Translations under genes and position numbers: made by a program
Notes under the pieces: generated by a model
The model's input: only the letters and a program-made list of their open reading frames with translations
Database searches by the model: none
Told to the model about the DNA's origin: nothing
Part shown: piece by piece, positions 7,874 to 15,884 of the stretch
Layout: each line of letters begins with the position of its first letter
How positions within the stretch are numbered: the stretch's first letter is position 1
Assembly: GCA_045110475.1 (NCBI GenBank)
Contig: JBGCGC010000133.1
Location: 1-64,000 of the forward strand
Origin: Granulosicoccus sp045110475
GTDB taxonomy: Bacteria > Pseudomonadota > Gammaproteobacteria > Granulosicoccales > Granulosicoccaceae
DNA: 64,000 bases
Reading direction: 5' to 3'

Positions 7874-9172
7874 ATGCTGAATATGAAAAATCCGTTAGCG
7901 ATCCACGGTGGTCCGAAAATTCGGGAGACGCTATTTCCCGCACACATCACTGTAGATCACGAAGAAAAGTCTGCTGTAAACGCGGTACTCGACAGCGGCA
8001 TATTGTCAAACTATCTGGGTGCCCACCACGAAAATTTCATGGGAGGCACCTCAGTAAAAGACTGTGAAGCTGCATGGGCTGAGCATTTTGGCGCAAGTCA
8101 TGCCCTCACCGTAAATTCCAACACGTCTGGATTGATAGCTGCGCTTGGAGCTATTGGCGTTGGTCGGGGTGATGAGGTCATTGTGACCGCCTACTCGATG
8201 TCGGCATCCGCAACTGCGCCCCTGATATATGGAGCCTTACCTGTATTCGCCGACGTGGAGCCGGACATGTTCTGCCTTGACCCGGCATCCATAGAGGCTG
8301 TAATCACACCTGATACCAAAGCGATTCTTGTCGTCGATTTATTCGGACAGCCTTTTGATGCCACGGCTATCCGCGCGCTGGCGAAACAGCATGACTTGAT
8401 CATCATCGAAGACTGTGCTCAGGCACCTGGCGCCCGCCTACATGATGAGTACGCTGGTTTGCTCGGCGACATTGGTGTGTTTTCCCTGAACTATCACAAG
8501 CATATTCATTGTGGTGAAGGCGGGATAATAGTCACCAACAATGACGAAATCGCACAACGAATTGCCCTGATCAGAAATCACGCAGAATCGGTTGCTGGCC
8601 CAATGGGGATCAATAATCTGACCAACATGATTGGCTTTAATTTTCGCATGACTGAAATTGAAGCCGCGATTGCGATGTGTCAATTGAAAAAACTTGATTC
8701 CCTGTTGCAGACACGTCGCGAGCGGGTCAGTTATTTCGAAAAGAAAATGACAGGGTTTGAAGGTATGGCAATGCCGGTGGTTCGCGAAGGTGCCGTGCAC
8801 GCTTACTACGGACATCCCTGCCTTTGGAATCGTGACAGTGGGGTTGACCGAAACCTGTTTGTTGAGGCAGTAAAAGCTGAACTTCCCTGCTTCGAGCTAC
8901 GCGAAAAAGAAGGGGTAAAGCTCGGCGCTGGTTACGTTGCGCCAATTTATGCGCTACCTGCCTTTCAGGAACGCCAATCCATCGGTGGCGATCACGACCC
9001 ATTGGCAATAGCCTGGCAGCAATTCGGACCCGGACTATGTCCGGTTGTCGAGGACCTGCATCACCGGCTTTTAGTGACCCACGAGTTCATGGTGCCAAGC
9101 ATGAACGAAAACGACATCGATGATGTTGTTCGCGCCTTCGAAAAAGTGTGGGATCAAAAAGACTCGCTCTAA
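7874..9172 (+). CDS. DegT/DnrJ/EryC1/StrS-family PLP aminotransferase
   Basis: The 432-residue protein is a sugar aminotransferase of the DegT family. LTVNSNTSGLIAALGAIG binds the cofactor phosphate, VVDLFGQPFD and IIIEDCAQAPGA (Asp180) flank the pyridine ring, and LNYHKHIHCGEGG carries the Schiff-base Lys209. HYR-type signature NMIGFNFRMTEIEAAI follows. The gene lies ten bases after the GT-B-like gene and closes the operon. It is distinct from PseC at 15881 (different length and a longer N terminus), so the region encodes two separate amino-sugar steps. The exact keto-sugar substrate is unknown. Confidence 0.88.
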   Translation: MLNMKNPLAIHGGPKIRETLFPAHITVDHEEKSAVNAVLDSGILSNYLGAHHENFMGGTSVKDCEAAWAEHFGASHALTVNSNTSGLIAALGAIGVGRGDEVIVTAYSMSASATAPLIYGALPVFADVEPDMFCLDPASIEAVITPDTKAILVVDLFGQPFDATAIRALAKQHDLIIIEDCAQAPGARLHDEYAGLLGDIGVFSLNYHKHIHCGEGGIIVTNNDEIAQRIALIRNHAESVAGPMGINNLTNMIGFNFRMTEIEAAIAMCQLKKLDSLLQTRRERVSYFEKKMTGFEGMAMPVVREGAVHAYYGHPCLWNRDSGVDRNLFVEAVKAELPCFELREKEGVKLGAGYVAPIYALPAFQERQSIGGDHDPLAIAWQQFGPGLCPVVEDLHHRLLVTHEFMVPSMNENDIDDVVRAFEKVWDQKDSL

Positions 9173-9748
9173 CACACTACCGAAAAATACAAGTTTTGAT
9201 TCCTGAAGGATGCATCTGAGCGTCTAAACCTACGATGCCCATCATCTGACTGTCAGGCACGCGTAGCCAACCTTATCGGGCAACAGCGGGTAGATCCTGC
9301 ACAGTTGTATCCGTGTGGGCGCTCAAACACGATCAGGCTGAGCGAATCGCACCACTACTTACAAAACAGGATGATCGACAGGACACTACGCGCAAGTACA
9401 TTCCTGTAGGTGAATAAGCACTTTTGGTCGGTTTGGCCCAAGCAGCGAACCAGGCGCGTCAAATAATCGTCCCCATCGTGCAGATGACGAAGACTTATAC
9501 GAGGTATTCATTAATTCAATTAGACATGAAAAACCGTCCTGAAATCCTGCTTTTCCTTTTCTAAACATCACTTTAAAGACGAATGTCAAAACCAGAACAA
9601 GAATGAATAATTGATGACAATCTGCAAAAAAGAGTAGGTATCTTGACCGGGTTGCGTTACGGTAACGTGGAACGACACAACTTGAAGTTTCATTTTAACG
9701 TTACCGACAGCGACAACAATGTTCGCTCACTGAGAGGTAGACCAGTAT
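9173..9748. other. 576-bp intergenic region with no recognised gene
   Basis: The stretch contains only small overlapping reading frames without recognisable motifs. A short inverted pair (GCGTTACGGTAACG) occurs near 9651-9666, and an AGAGGTAG ribosome binding site precedes the uspA start. No strong terminator with a T-run was found after the DegT gene. Confidence 0.4.
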
Positions 9749-10186
9749 ATGAGTACCACACTAGTAGTTGGGCTGGATGGCGAGAGCTCTGGCGAACGCG
9801 CACTGGCGTATGGCATCCACATGGCAGAGGTGATGAGCGATGCAGAGATACTTGTTGTCTACGTCATCGAATGGTCTCCCTTCTCTTTTCAGACTGCGGA
9901 AGAGAACGCTCAGCGACATAAGCGACGCGAAGAAGAGATCTCAATGGCGACAGAGAGGGTCGTTGCCCCGGCAGTAAAGAGTATGACCGACAAAAATATA
10001 AAAGCGCGTGGCCTGGTGAAACACGGCGACGTAGCGGATACGCTGAATGCCATCGCCGTTGAACACAAGGCTGAGCTGATTATTGTCAGCCGCAGTTCAG
10101 AAGGTGGATTCGCCAAGAGAATATTTGGAAGCTCTACCGGCAATCTCGTCATGAACGCTACCGTACCCGTCACGGTCGTAGCCTAG
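9749..10186 (+). CDS. Universal stress protein (UspA family)
   Basis: The 145-residue protein is a single Usp domain: STTLVVGLDGESSGERAL at the N terminus, VKHGDVADTLNAIAVEHKAELIIVS in the middle, and SSEGGFAKRIFGSSTGNLVM then PVTVVA at the end, the ATP-binding G-x2-G-x9-GS pattern. Such proteins bind ATP and modulate stress or transporter function in the cytoplasm. Only 21 bases separate it from the Na+:alanine symporter gene, so the two are probably co-transcribed; small Usp proteins are often paired with transporters and may regulate them. Confidence 0.92.
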   Translation: MSTTLVVGLDGESSGERALAYGIHMAEVMSDAEILVVYVIEWSPFSFQTAEENAQRHKRREEEISMATERVVAPAVKSMTDKNIKARGLVKHGDVADTLNAIAVEHKAELIIVSRSSEGGFAKRIFGSSTGNLVMNATVPVTVVA

Positions 10187-10207
10187 TTTTTAAAGGGACA
10201 ACAACAA

Positions 10208-11758
10208 ATGAGAAATCTCTATCGGTTCTGCCTTGCAGGACTAGTAAGTCTAGTCGCTACGGCCCCCGCCCTTGCACAGGAAGCGGAAAGCCTTGATGCA
10301 AAAGTGAATGCGATGTTTGCATCGGCTACCGGGCCTTTTGTGAGTTTTATCTTCGCTCCCCTCCCGGGTACGTCGTTTCCCTGGATTGTCTTGTGGCTGG
10401 TTGTTGCAGCTACCATCTTCACTGTCTACTTCACTTTCGTTCAGCTACGCTGGTTTGGTCACGCCGTATCCCTTGTCAAGGGCGACTATTCCGACCCGGC
10501 GGATGCAGGAGAAGTCAGCCATTTTCAGGCACTGACCACGGCACTGTCCGGCACAGTAGGCTTGGGTAACATCGCAGGTGTCGCCGTAGCCATAGGTATT
10601 GGCGGCCCCGGTGCAACCTTCTGGATGATTCTCGCCGGTTTGCTTGGTATGGCGTCGAAATTTACCGAGTGCACCTTGGGTGTCAAATACCGTAACGAGT
10701 ACCCCGATGGAACCGTATCCGGCGGCCCTATGTATTACATCTCCAAAGGCTTCAAGGAGCGTGGTCTTCCCGGTGGGCGATTTCTTGCCATCCTGTTCTC
10801 GATCTTCTGCATACTCGGTGCTCTGGGCGGCGGCAACATGTTTCAGGCCAATCAGGCACATGCGCAGATATCTGGAATTGTCGGGGATTATCCGGGTTGG
10901 ATCACCGGAGTAATTTTCGCAATCGTCGTATTCACCGTTATTGTCGGTGGCGTGAAGTCCATTGCTCGCGTGACTGAAAAAGTCGTTCCTTTCATGGGCC
11001 TTCTGTATGTCGGTGCTGCGCTGGTGATCATTATCATCAATGCCGATAAAATCGGTTGGGCATTCGGGCAGATTTTCGACGGTGCGTTCACCGGACTTGG
11101 AGTAGCGGGTGGTTTCGTTGGAGCTCTGATTCAAGGATTCAAACGTGCGGCATTTTCAAACGAGGCGGGCGTTGGTTCCGCGGCAATTGCACACTCCGCG
11201 GTGAAAACAAAGGAACCCATAACCGAGGGCTTCGTATCACTTCTGGAGCCGCTCATTGATACGGTTGTAATCTGTACCATGACAGCACTGGTCATCATCA
11301 TCACCAATCAGCTGGTCTCTGATCCTGAAACCGGTCTTTACGTTCTAAATGAAGCCGGCGCGGCTATCCAGACAGTTGATGGAAACTCAGGTGTGGCATT
11401 GACATCAGCGGCCTTCGGATCAGCAATCGGTTGGTTTCCCTTTGTGCTTGCAATTGCTGTAGTACTGTTTGCCTTTTCTACCATGATCTCCTGGTCATAT
11501 TACGGCTTGAAGGCGTGGACCTATCTGTTTGGTGAAGGCAAAACATCGGAGATCATCTTTAAAGTCATATTCTGCATTTTCATTGTCATCGGTGCAGCAG
11601 CGAGCCTCGGCCCTGTCATTGACTTTTCAGATGCAGCAATCTTCGCTATGGCTGTTGTAAACATCACCGGCTTGTACTTCCTGATGTCGATCGTCAAGAA
11701 AGAGCTTGCGTCGTACAGCGCACGATTGAAGTCTGGTGAAATCAAAAAGTTCGCCTAG
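10208..11758 (+). CDS. Sodium:alanine (AGCS) symporter
   Basis: A 516-residue inner-membrane amino acid:cation symporter. Family-specific segments are FQALTTALSGTVGLGNIAGV, GPGATFWMILAGLLGMASKF, GGPMYYISKG, RAAFSNEAGVGSAAIAHS and ISWSYYGLKAW. An N-terminal signal-like segment ending in APALAQ precedes the first core helix, as in many proteobacterial AGCS proteins. The start has AAGGGA upstream. Its TAG stop (11756-11758) is formed by the CTAG border of a 166-bp palindromic element. Substrate is probably alanine or glycine; family members are not all characterised. Confidence 0.93.
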   Translation: MRNLYRFCLAGLVSLVATAPALAQEAESLDAKVNAMFASATGPFVSFIFAPLPGTSFPWIVLWLVVAATIFTVYFTFVQLRWFGHAVSLVKGDYSDPADAGEVSHFQALTTALSGTVGLGNIAGVAVAIGIGGPGATFWMILAGLLGMASKFTECTLGVKYRNEYPDGTVSGGPMYYISKGFKERGLPGGRFLAILFSIFCILGALGGGNMFQANQAHAQISGIVGDYPGWITGVIFAIVVFTVIVGGVKSIARVTEKVVPFMGLLYVGAALVIIIINADKIGWAFGQIFDGAFTGLGVAGGFVGALIQGFKRAAFSNEAGVGSAAIAHSAVKTKEPITEGFVSLLEPLIDTVVICTMTALVIIITNQLVSDPETGLYVLNEAGAAIQTVDGNSGVALTSAAFGSAIGWFPFVLAIAVVLFAFSTMISWSYYGLKAWTYLFGEGKTSEIIFKVIFCIFIVIGAAASLGPVIDFSDAAIFAMAVVNITGLYFLMSIVKKELASYSARLKSGEIKKFA

Positions 11759-11920
11759 CCTGGACTATTCATGAAACGTCTGATTATCGCGCAGGGCCCT
11801 GTGCCTGTAGGGAATTTCGCGAGCGAGCGGAATACAGACTGTATTTCCGGGTGAGTGAAATTTCCTACAGGTGCGGGGGACAAGTGAGAATTAGGCGTTT
11901 TCATGAATAATCCAGGCTAG
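11755..11920. repeat. 166-bp CTAG-bounded palindromic element, family A
   Basis: This complete copy is bounded by CTAG at 11755-11758 and 11917-11920. The terminal inverted repeats read CCTGGACTATTCATGAAACG on the left and, inverted, CCTGGATTATTCATGAAAAC on the right. Inner arms pair CCTGTAGGGAATTT with AAATTTCCTACAGG around a GGAATACAGACTGTATTTCC centre. It is near-identical in design to the copy at 22124, in opposite orientation. The ends recall IS1380-type termini (CCTxGATT...), an inference from memory. No protein is encoded. Confidence 0.85.
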
Positions 11921-11984
11921 TGATTACCTGTAACTCATCGCAAGCGTTGCGGCCACCTGATACAAGCTGTAGCCTTGCGGTTAG

Positions 11985-12017
11985 ATCGATATAAGCAGTT
12001 TGCAAGCTGCTATCGAT
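11985..12017 (+). other. Hairpin in 11921-12303 gap, possible small RNA body
   Basis: ATCGATA (11985-11991) pairs with TATCGAT (12011-12017), with an inner GCAG/CTGC pair, about 55 bases before a strong intrinsic terminator. The arrangement could be a short transcribed RNA or the long 3' UTR of the symporter gene. No known RNA family was recognised. Confidence 0.3.
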
Positions 12018-12070
12018 GAAGGCTTTGCAATGGGTTCAAGGAATAACCCACCAACAAGCTCAAAGCACAA

Positions 12071-12098
12071 AAGCCCGGCATCTGTCGGGCTTTTTTTT
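12071..12098 (+). terminator. Rho-independent terminator
   Basis: AAGCCCG pairs with CGGGCTT around a short loop and runs directly into eight T residues. It lies about 310 bases after the symporter stop. It could end the uspA-symporter transcript or a separate small RNA starting after the palindromic element. Confidence 0.85.
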
Positions 12099-12303
12099 GC
12101 CTTGAATAAACCCTAGCCTGTGCGGCCGGGGGCTCCCAAGGTAAATTAACAACTCTGGCGAATTAAGCTGACGCCACTCTGGACAAGTCGTACACCAATA
12201 ACCGAGAGGTAATTCATAGTTCGTTGCTTTCACAGCGGTCGCACAAATTTCTGCGGTGAGTCGGTCTGAACTTTGCAACCCTCAGCATAGAGGTGAAATA
12301 ACC

Positions 12304-12435
12304 ATGAAACGACTATTCCAGCAAAATTGGAGCAGATGCTCCTGGGAAGCTCAACTGTTACTGACCGCGTTCGGCGTCACCATCGTTGCGCACCTGCTTA
12401 TCCTATTCATGATTGTGATGCTTGGTAACAGTTAA
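12304..12435 (+). CDS. 43-residue single-pass membrane microprotein
   Basis: An ATG with an AGAGGTGA ribosome binding site at good spacing opens a 43-codon frame ending in TAA. The product has a short basic and aromatic N terminus (MKRLFQQNWSRCSWEAQ) and one hydrophobic helix of about 24 residues to the C terminus. It is isolated from its neighbours, with a terminator about 200 bases upstream. I do not recognise the family. The strong ribosome binding site and clean membrane helix argue that it is a real gene. Confidence 0.6.
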   Translation: MKRLFQQNWSRCSWEAQLLLTAFGVTIVAHLLILFMIVMLGNS

Positions 12436-12551
12436 AAACGACTCGGCATACCTCTACAGATACATTCAGCTACCTTTAATCGATCAGGCATACTGTTTTC
12501 GTACAGTTAAGCGGCAAAGCGTAGCGTTACTCTGGCACACTACCTTAAACC

Positions 12552-12989
12552 TCAGGGTATCTGATAGGTCTTCTGTATCATTACAGCACCCGACCCCTCA
12601 AGTTCCTTGATGAGATCAACATCCGCCGGTGCAGCGTTGATTTCAAACTTCCCACCTCTGACAGAGCTTATTGGTGGAAGTGGCTGATGTAACGCGCAAA
12701 GAAGCTTTATCGCCGGATTGATGCATGAGGCGTATCCAGCCAGAACGTTCACTCCGATATGATTGGACTCCAGCAAATAGACGCTCCCCACAGTAAGCTG
12801 AGAGTTCTCGACAAAATACCAGGCGCGGTAGGGATGTGAGGTAACAAATGCGCGATGCTCATCAAACGATGGCATTCGCCTATGACTAATCCCGAACTGT
12901 CGCTTATTCAGCAGGCAGAACAGTAAGTCAATGTCATCGTTGAACGTCGTTACCGGACGTAGCTTAACTGAGCAACTGTTATCTGACAT
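12552..12989 (-). CDS. GNAT-like acetyltransferase (PseH-like candidate)
   Basis: The 145-residue protein starts VKLRPVTTFNDDIDLLFCLLN, then RRMPSFDEHRAFVTSH and AWYFVENSQLTVGSVYLL, the N-terminal layout of sugar N-acetyltransferases such as PseH (LRxxxxxDxxLLxxWxN ... SxxEHxxF). A C-terminal segment PADVDLIKELEGSGAVMIQK resembles the closing helix of GNAT domains. The acetyl-CoA loop is weak (VLAGYASCINPAIKLL), so activity is uncertain. AGGGATG precedes the ATG. It stands immediately before the Maf gene, within the region containing pseB, pseC and pseI, which makes it a candidate for the 4-N-acetyltransferase step. Confidence 0.65.
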   Translation of the reverse strand: MSDNSCSVKLRPVTTFNDDIDLLFCLLNKRQFGISHRRMPSFDEHRAFVTSHPYRAWYFVENSQLTVGSVYLLESNHIGVNVLAGYASCINPAIKLLCALHQPLPPISSVRGGKFEINAAPADVDLIKELEGSGAVMIQKTYQIP

Positions 12990-13269
12990 CAGGCATCCCT
13001 GTTATTTACAGCGCTAACCGAAAGAACACGACTGGACCATCTACAAGCATTACTTCAACAAGCGGCTTTTTACATTCATTTTTCTGTTATGCAAGATCAC
13101 ATCCACGGTCATTCAGCCATGCTTACCTGCAGTTTTCCCACGTGTATTACTTGCCTACTCTAAGTGAAAATACCTGTTATCTGTATCTAACATCAGTAGA
13201 TCATACCTACCAAGCAGTGGCAGGCAAATTGAATATTCTGATGCAACAGCGTTCAAACGGAGTATCGTT

Positions 13270-15765
13270 TTGTCATACAGTTTTTGTGAAAATAAATGGG
13301 GCGAAAAGTACGTTGAAGAGCTGAATCGCACTGATTTCACAACGATGAAATCGACAGAATTTTTTAGCAAAGTCTGCAGCTTCGAGCTTGAACTGGAAAA
13401 TTCTCTCTATCTTATTATCGGTAGCGATTCGGGACTATTGCTTCCGTATCTCAAAAAAGTGTCAATTGGTCGTGGATCTCGCTATGCCATTATCGAGCAC
13501 GACGATGTGTACCCACTAATTGCCAGTGAGTATCGCGGCTTACTTACATCAGATGATGACAAGACTTCTGACGAAAAACCAACCCTCACGCTACACAAAC
13601 ATAGCACCTGGCAACAGGAGATATTTGACGGTAGCGATGAACCATGGCTGCTGGGCGGCTCTATACGCGTCATAGAAAGCAACGCCTCCACAGTAGACTA
13701 TTCACGTCTGTACATGCCGATACTGCGTGATGTAAAGAAAGCCTCCAGTGAGCGCGTTCTGGAGATATCCGTATCGATGAGTCGTCGCGACTTTACGGTT
13801 ATGCAGTTTCGCAACGCTACCGATAACATTATGTCTTTGAATACCAGTAGCGATTTTGGGGCAAACCGAACAGCCGTCGTACTCGGCGGTGGGCCGTCGC
13901 TCGACATGCATATTGACTGGGTAATTGCTCATCGGGAAAAACTGTTCATCCTTGCCGTATCCCGTGTTGCGGGAAAATTGATGAAACACGACCTCATACC
14001 CGATGTCGTAGTAACCGTAGATCCCTATGATATTTCCTACGAGGTATCCAAGAAAGGCATTCTCTGGACTGATGTCCCGCTAATCTATAATTTCCATACC
14101 AACTTCAGATTATTGCAGCAATGGCAAGGTCCTGCCATCTCCCTCGGGAAAAGACTACCGTGGGATGATGACTCGACACTGGAAGGAAAAGTAAGATCAG
14201 CTGGGCCGACAGTGAGTCATACGGCGGTATTTGTCGCCTCCCAGCTCGGTTTTTCTCAAATCTTCATGACCGGTGTAGACCTTTGCTACAGCGTGTCTGC
14301 AACCACACATAACAACGACTCACCGGAGAAAATGATTCAACAGATGCCTAGCATGTGTGACGCCAAGGTGGAGACATACAGTGGACGTTTTGCAGGTACG
14401 TCTGCCGGACTAAAACAAAGTGTCGATTCGTTGAATGTACTTGGCCAGGTTGTAAACCAAGACAAACCTGTGCTGTTTAATCTCAGTGAGGAAGCTGCGC
14501 GTTGTGAAACCATCGCTCATAGGGATATCAATGACATAAAATTGGGCAATAAAAAGCCTGATTTTTCGACGCATATGGACACAACGCTGCGCACTGTATC
14601 GACGAAAGAGCTAGACGTGTTGGAACGCGAACTCAAATTTGCCACTCATGAATTTGGAAAAGTCAGCAAACTCTGCGTCAGCGCAAAGTCATGGGTTGAA
14701 AAAATGCACGCGCCTGACGTCGGCATGAACGCTCACAAGTATTCATTAAAACTAAAAAAAATACGCAAGCAACTCGAAAACGACCATACCAGCTATCTTG
14801 CGGCTATTACCCAGGATGGCGCTCTGGAATTAAGCAAAACCGCCACACCAACAGACTTTCATGATATGGAAACGTCAGAGTTGATTGCCTGGGGCAAACT
14901 CTACTATGACATTATCCACAAAGGCAGCAAAGCCATGATAAGTCAGATAGCGATGCTTCAGGCACGAATCCAACTTCGTCGTGATGAGCATGATGAATCA
15001 ATCAATGTGCGTGATCTGGCCGCTCGATGGCGCGAAGATCAGACACCGGGACGGTTGTTGATATGGAAGCGCATAAATTGGCATCGCGTCGCAGCCAAAG
15101 ACCGAGCCTGGGTTCAACGCTCGATAGGAAAATTCAGATCAACGTTGAATGAACCTTCGACTACTGCAAAAAAACAGCTCCTTGGCGATAACCACAGTAT
15201 CGAAAAAGTCATGAAATCTCTGGTGTTTCTCACAGAGAACAAGCACCGTGAAGAGTTGCAGGCTATTGAGTCAAGACTTGACGAAAATGTCTGGCCATAC
15301 TCAGCTTTGAAACCATTCATTCTTGGCGTTCTCATGCAGATGGAAAATAACAATCAGGCAGCTCTTGCACAATTCCAGACATCGATTGACATTTGCAGTG
15401 GACATCTGGAGATCGACGCAGACTCGATGGTGAAAATGAGACGACTTGTCGAAGAATGTCTTGTCAGAATGGTTCAAACTTTTATCGGCGAGAAAGATCG
15501 TGATTCCGCATTGATATGCCTGGGCATGCTTTGCGAGATGTTTCCATCCTACATTGTTAGCTACGCCAAGATGCTTAACCTATGTGGTCGCCAGGAGTTT
15601 GCAATTGAATTACTCGAGACCTATGTAGAACTCGAACCGTCAAACAAAAAGGCCCGCTTTGTCCTGGAAGGCATCAAACCATCCAGTGCTACAGAAATAG
15701 ATGGCACTGACCCGGTATACGTCAAGAAAATCAGTGGGGTCATGCAAGCTATTATGGGCAGTTAG
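13270..15765 (+). CDS. Motility accessory factor (Maf) glycosyltransferase, DUF115 family
   Basis: Maf proteins transfer nonulosonic acids such as pseudaminic acid to serine or threonine of flagellin in the cytoplasm. The 831-residue protein has the DUF115 core at about residues 190-370: AVVLGGGPSLDMHIDWV, FILAVSRVAGKLMKHDLIPD, VVTVDPYD, IYNFHTNF and FMTGVDLCYS. A C-terminal region with TPR-like helices (about 690-810) follows. The start is TTG with GGAG seven bases upstream; an ATG at 13345 is a weaker alternative. The downstream convergent PseC and PseB genes provide the donor pathway. No flagellin gene is visible in this window. Confidence 0.88.
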   Translation: MSYSFCENKWGEKYVEELNRTDFTTMKSTEFFSKVCSFELELENSLYLIIGSDSGLLLPYLKKVSIGRGSRYAIIEHDDVYPLIASEYRGLLTSDDDKTSDEKPTLTLHKHSTWQQEIFDGSDEPWLLGGSIRVIESNASTVDYSRLYMPILRDVKKASSERVLEISVSMSRRDFTVMQFRNATDNIMSLNTSSDFGANRTAVVLGGGPSLDMHIDWVIAHREKLFILAVSRVAGKLMKHDLIPDVVVTVDPYDISYEVSKKGILWTDVPLIYNFHTNFRLLQQWQGPAISLGKRLPWDDDSTLEGKVRSAGPTVSHTAVFVASQLGFSQIFMTGVDLCYSVSATTHNNDSPEKMIQQMPSMCDAKVETYSGRFAGTSAGLKQSVDSLNVLGQVVNQDKPVLFNLSEEAARCETIAHRDINDIKLGNKKPDFSTHMDTTLRTVSTKELDVLERELKFATHEFGKVSKLCVSAKSWVEKMHAPDVGMNAHKYSLKLKKIRKQLENDHTSYLAAITQDGALELSKTATPTDFHDMETSELIAWGKLYYDIIHKGSKAMISQIAMLQARIQLRRDEHDESINVRDLAARWREDQTPGRLLIWKRINWHRVAAKDRAWVQRSIGKFRSTLNEPSTTAKKQLLGDNHSIEKVMKSLVFLTENKHREELQAIESRLDENVWPYSALKPFILGVLMQMENNNQAALAQFQTSIDICSGHLEIDADSMVKMRRLVEECLVRMVQTFIGEKDRDSALICLGMLCEMFPSYIVSYAKMLNLCGRQEFAIELLETYVELEPSNKKARFVLEGIKPSSATEIDGTDPVYVKKISGVMQAIMGS

Positions 15766-15822
15766 CTTCCCGCGCAAGCGGGAATCTTGGTACGCCATAC
15801 ATGGATCTCCACCTTCGCGGAG
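15766..15822. repeat. Paired hairpins after maf, REP-like
   Basis: TTCCCGC-GCAA-GCGGGAA starts a few bases after the maf stop and is followed by a second hairpin ATCTCC...GGAGAT. Such paired GC-rich hairpins are common dispersed repeats downstream of genes in gammaproteobacteria and may also act as a transcription end for maf. No other exact copy is in this window. Confidence 0.6.
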
Positions 15823-15845
15823 ATGACAAGGATGATTAATTCAGG

Positions 15846-15884
15846 CCAGGAGCCTGCGCGGCCGGAGGCGGCCCTAGCTCCTAG
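15846..15884. repeat. CTAG-ended palindromic element, family B (degenerate left end)
   Basis: The word AGGAGCCTGCGCGGCCGGAG, followed by GCGGC and a terminal CTCCTAG, is shared with the elements at 26852 and 60477. The right CTAG (15881-15884) contains the TAG stop of pseC on the minus strand. The left border reads CCAGGAG instead of CTAGGAG, so this copy has decayed or was inserted next to an older end. Confidence 0.65.

Noticed and set aside
10445..11134. 229-codon minus-strand frame in the symporter gene
   Set aside because: Antisense shadow of a well-supported membrane protein; no motif of its own.
12108..12142. Further family B copy (CTAGCCTGTGCGGCCGGGGG)
   Set aside because: Only partial similarity to the arms and no inverted partner; could be a decayed remnant but cannot be supported.
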